From Kaistella carnis (GTDB lineage Bacteria > Bacteroidota > Bacteroidia > Flavobacteriales > Weeksellaceae), in NCBI RefSeq assembly GCF_003860585.1, contig NZ_CP034159.1, positions 2,046,001-2,110,000 on the forward strand: a DNA stretch of 64,000 nucleotides, in the 5' to 3' direction. The notes under the pieces were generated by a model, which saw only the letters and a program-made list of their open reading frames with translations, had not been told where the DNA came from and ran no database searches. The position numbers and the translations under genes were made by a program. Positions 61,415-64,000 of the stretch are shown piece after piece (positions within the stretch are counted from its first letter, which is position 1; each line of letters opens with the position of its first letter).

Positions 61415-62653
61415 ATGAAATATCAAATTCTTAAACTGTCTTCATTTTGTTTGATTTTAATGATTTCCTGTACTGGAAATTCTAAATCTACATCTGAAAA
61501 AAATAATATGGCTGGTCAAAGTGGTCAACTTCCCAATCCTGAAACTGCCGATAAGAATGCACCTTCCTATCAGTCTGCTTTTGCAGGACAATCCAGAATA
61601 GCAGGTCTGAAAACAAAGGCTGAATACAAAGTAGAAATTATCAATTCAAGTTTAGAAAAACCCTGGGGAATCATCAACCTTCCCGATGGACGATTTTTAA
61701 TTACAGAAAAATCAGGTTTTATGAATATTGTTTCTCCGGACGGGAAAACAATTTCAAAAGTCGAGGGATTCCCAAAAGTTGATACCAATGCTCAAGGTGG
61801 ACTGCTCGATGTTGCTTTGGACCCAGACTTCCAAAATAACAGGATGATTTACTATACATTTTCAGAACCCGTTGAAGATGGAAATCACACGGCAGTGGGT
61901 AAAGGAAAACTTTCAGAAAACGAAAAGATGATCGAAAATCCTCAGGTTATTTTCAGAGCTACACCAACTTACGATGGCAAATTACATTACGGAAGCCGTT
62001 TGGTTTTTGACAAAGAGGGATATCTATTTGTAAGCACAGGAGAACGTTCTGATATGGAAACCAGACCCTTAGCTCAAAATACGATGGCTTATTTGGGTAA
62101 AGTTTTAAAAATAACAAAAGAGGGTAAACCTGCGCCAGTAAATCCTTTTATCGGCAACGTAAAATATAAACCGGAAATCTACTCCTACGGACACCGAAAC
62201 CCACAAGGTTTGGCAATGGACGACAAAGGTCAACTTTGGGAAGCGGAGATGGGTCCAAAAGGAGGCGACGAGGTTAACCTTATTCAACCCGGAAAAAATT
62301 ACGGCTGGGGCGATGTTACTTATGGATTAGAATACAGCGGTAAAAAAATTAATAACGGAACAACACAAAAAGAAGGTACAGAACAACCTGTTTATTATTG
62401 GGATCCTTCAATCTCAATGAGTGGAATCACTTTTTACAACGGTACGATGGAAGAATGGAAAAACAATTTATTCCTCGGGTGTTTGAGTGGTGAAAAAATC
62501 ATTAGACTCGTCATTAAAGATAATAAAGTTGTCGGCGAAGAATGGTTGCTGGAAGACCAAAAAGAACGTTTCCGCGATGTGTTAAATGGATATGACGGAA
62601 ATCTTTACGGCATTACGGACAGTGGAAAACTCTATAAAATATCGAAAAAGTAG
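61415..62653 (+). CDS. PQQ-dependent sugar dehydrogenase (GSDH/Asd-like)
   Basis: A 412-residue protein: a lipoprotein signal ending MISC (about Cys19) and a six-bladed propeller. EKPWGIINLPDGRFLITEKSGFMNIVSPDG is the first blade, GGLLDVALDPDFQNNRMIYYTFSE follows, and LHYGSRLVFDKEGYLFVSTGER carries the likely catalytic His. SYGHRNPQGLAMDDKGQLWEAEMGPKGGDEVN holds the PQQ-contacting Arg/Asn. Such enzymes oxidise aldoses in the periplasm. No PQQ synthesis genes are in the window. Three bases separate it from the convergent next gene. Confidence 0.92.
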   Translation: MKYQILKLSSFCLILMISCTGNSKSTSEKNNMAGQSGQLPNPETADKNAPSYQSAFAGQSRIAGLKTKAEYKVEIINSSLEKPWGIINLPDGRFLITEKSGFMNIVSPDGKTISKVEGFPKVDTNAQGGLLDVALDPDFQNNRMIYYTFSEPVEDGNHTAVGKGKLSENEKMIENPQVIFRATPTYDGKLHYGSRLVFDKEGYLFVSTGERSDMETRPLAQNTMAYLGKVLKITKEGKPAPVNPFIGNVKYKPEIYSYGHRNPQGLAMDDKGQLWEAEMGPKGGDEVNLIQPGKNYGWGDVTYGLEYSGKKINNGTTQKEGTEQPVYYWDPSISMSGITFYNGTMEEWKNNLFLGCLSGEKIIRLVIKDNKVVGEEWLLEDQKERFRDVLNGYDGNLYGITDSGKLYKISKK

Positions 62654-62656
62654 GAG

Positions 62657-63166
62657 TTAGTTTTCTAAATAAACCAAACTTCCGGGAAAATCATCATCTA
62701 AACTTTTTAAGACTTTTGCAGCTTTTGTTTTATTCTTGAGTTCGTCAACGAAAAAACTCGTTTCAAAAAACTGACGGTGAATTCCGGTCAATAATTCCAT
62801 GAAATAGTCCATTCCTACTTGGTTGTTATGCAGATCCATCTTTGTCTCCAGAGGTTTGTTGGGGAAAAGTTCTTCGTGCATATCGGTCATTTTCTTACAG
62901 TAATCCAAGGCTTTTCTCGGGGAAGAAATTTTGCAGCAGTACATTAAAATAAGGCAAGTCCAGAGCGCATGACGAAATGCATTTCCTTCCCCATTGTTGG
63001 AGTGGGTTTTCGGGAAATGTTTTTGCGCTAAGGAGAAACTTTTTAACGTGGCATATAGCCCCATGATCGAAAACAAAGGATGTGACAGTGTTAATCTTAA
63101 GAGCCTCATAATTTTACTGAAGCTTAAAGATTGCAAAGCATTAAATATAATTTTGACGTTTCTCAT
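62657..63166 (-). CDS. DUF6973-like protein
   Basis: A 169-residue protein of unknown function. NNGEGNAFRHALWTCLILMYCCKISSPRKALDYC and DMHEELFPN...MDLHNNQVGMDYF match the DUF6973 pattern of a histidine-containing helical domain. A start at GTG 63181 would add five residues but lies inside the accD terminator hairpin, so the ATG at 63166 is preferred. An SD-like GGAGGTG, itself part of that hairpin, precedes it by chance or by use. Confidence 0.78.
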   Translation of the reverse strand: MRNVKIIFNALQSLSFSKIMRLLRLTLSHPLFSIMGLYATLKSFSLAQKHFPKTHSNNGEGNAFRHALWTCLILMYCCKISSPRKALDYCKKMTDMHEELFPNKPLETKMDLHNNQVGMDYFMELLTGIHRQFFETSFFVDELKNKTKAAKVLKSLDDDFPGSLVYLEN

Positions 63167-63200
63167 AAAAAGAAATCCCACCTCCTGCGAGGTGAGATTT
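63167..63200 (-). terminator. Terminator after accD
   Basis: AAATCCCACCTC pairs with GAGGTGAGATTT with one mismatch around CTGC. On the minus strand it is followed by TCTTTTT. Confidence 0.75.
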
Positions 63201-63220
63201 TATCAATTAGGTTGTAAATC

Positions 63221-64000
63221 TTAAGCGTGGCTTAACAATCTCACAGTTTTTGACACTTTATCTTTGATTTCTGTTCTTTTAACAATGAAATCAACAAAAC
63301 CTTTTTCCTGCAGAAATTCTGAAGTTTGGAAACCTTCTGGCAAATCTTTACCGATAGTTTCACGAATCACACGTGGGCCGGCGAAACCAATTAATGCTCC
63401 GGGCTCTGCCATTATAATATCGGCGGTCATTGCGAAAGAAGCGGTAATTCCACCAAATGTTGGATCACATAAATAAGCAATATACAATAACCCAGCTTCT
63501 GAAAGCTGTGCTAATTTTGCCTGAACTTTTGCCAGCTGCATCAATGAATAGGTTGCTTCCTGCATTCGTGCACCACCTGACTGGCAAATGATCATATAAG
63601 GCAATCTGTTCTCTATGCAGTAATCAACCGCACGACGGATCTTCTCGCCCATCACTGAACCTAAAGAACCACCAATGAAACTGAAATCCATACAAGAGAT
63701 CACCATTTTTTCTCCATTCACCGTACCTACTGCGTTACGGATCGAATCAGTAAGCTTAGTTTTGGCTTTCACTTCTTTCAGTCGGTCAGTATACGATTTT
63801 GTGTCCTTGAACTGCAACATATCTACACTTTCCACATTTGCGTCCAGCTCCGTAAATTTATTATCATCAAAAAGGATTGAAAAGAACTCGCGACTGCCAA
63901 TTCTCACATGAAAACCATCTTCTGGCGACACGTAATTATTCGCTTTTAATTCTTCGTGCTCGATAATTTTTCCGGTTGGAGTCTGATGCCAAAGTCCTTT
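63221..64000 (-). CDS. accD: Acetyl-CoA carboxylase carboxyltransferase subunit beta, 5' end missing
   Basis: The visible 259 codons run off the right edge. The N-terminal zinc ribbon is outside the window. The reading frame stays open to base 64000 as [18 protein letters not shown], so the GTG at 63931 is not the start. [68 protein letters not shown] and [33 protein letters not shown] are the carboxyltransferase beta motifs. It transfers the carboxyl group to acetyl-CoA in fatty acid synthesis, with a biotinylated partner that needs the BirA encoded at 30.2 kb. Confidence 0.96.
   Translation of the reverse strand, partial: KGLWHQTPTGKIIEHEELKANNYVSPEDGFHVRIGSREFFSILFDDNKFTELDANVESVDMLQFKDTKSYTDRLKEVKAKTKLTDSIRNAVGTVNGEKMVISCMDFSFIGGSLGSVMGEKIRRAVDYCIENRLPYMIICQSGGARMQEATYSLMQLAKVQAKLAQLSEAGLLYIAYLCDPTFGGITASFAMTADIIMAEPGALIGFAGPRVIRETIGKDLPEGFQTSEFLQEKGFVDFIVKRTEIKDKVSKTVRLLSHA

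Noticed and set aside
1..64000. CRISPR array, insertion sequence, prophage or integrative element
   Set aside because: No regularly spaced repeats, transposase, integrase or phage structural gene was seen, and gene content and codon use are uniform.

Overview
The window looks like a piece of chromosome from a member of the Bacteroidota, family Weeksellaceae (Chryseobacterium/Kaistella-like). The reasons are low G+C, promoters of the Bacteroidota type (TTG, 17-23 bases, TAnnTTTG) in front of many genes, almost no Shine-Dalgarno sequences, an alternative complex III operon, a tryptophanase, DUF4271/DUF4296/DUF3667/GLPGLI families that are mostly confined to Bacteroidota, and short lipobox-bearing hypothetical lipoproteins. 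The gene set is that of a core chromosome: I see no rRNA, tRNA, CRISPR array, insertion sequence, phage gene or plasmid origin. No stretch longer than about 280 bases lacks a gene.

Layout. 1-7.3 kb: edge of a secreted protein, threonine aldolase, a DtxR/MntR-type metal regulator, proline-catabolic pruA, a small membrane-anchored helical protein, a zinc metallopeptidase and an LTA-synthase-like sulfatase-fold membrane enzyme. 7.3-10.4 kb: TPR protein-ribH pair and lipoprotein-apt pair. 10.5-19 kb: the complete actABCDEF operon (alternative complex III, quinol to cytochrome c electron transfer), with an extra monohaem cytochrome domain fused to ActA. 19-26.8 kb: SPOR protein, RprXY-like two-component system, SRPBCC protein, oligopeptidase B, hemD, DUF4271. 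26.9-30.2 kb: polyprenol-phosphate glycosyltransferase, DUF4296 lipoprotein, tgt and an LptF/LptG permease in one direction. 30.2-35.8 kb: birA, then rsfS-ftsH-LUD-cdsA-psd, which links proteolysis with phospholipid synthesis. 35.8-45.9 kb: CPA2 antiporter, flavoprotein, thioesterase, thiL, ribosomal L21/L27, acyltransferase, miaE, DUF502. 46-53.3 kb: tnaA, DUF3667, an isopenicillin-N-synthase-like oxygenase, menD, pabC/pabB. 53.3-58.2 kb: two multipass membrane proteins, an AI-2E family exporter, DUF3820 and uvrB. 58.2-61.3 kb: a BlaI repressor / M56-TonB antirepressor / GLPGLI / lipoprotein cassette. 61.4-64 kb: PQQ-type sugar dehydrogenase, DUF6973 protein and the start-less accD at the right edge.

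Most genes are ordinary housekeeping functions. The points most worth a second look are: (1) the BlaI-M56/TonB-GLPGLI-lipoprotein cassette, whose promoter -7 box sits inside a BlaI-like dyad; (2) a 15-bp perfect inverted repeat that places the same -7 box and ATG on both sides of the pabB/membrane-protein divergent promoter, so that both genes look leaderless, as does uvrB; (3) a queuine-tRNA transglycosylase that has lost the three zinc-binding cysteines; (4) nested palindromes and a 13-codon mini-ORF in front of tryptophanase; and (5) two structured intergenic repeat-like elements. Nothing here amounts to a clearly new defence or mobile system. All functions are assigned from motifs read by eye, with no database search.
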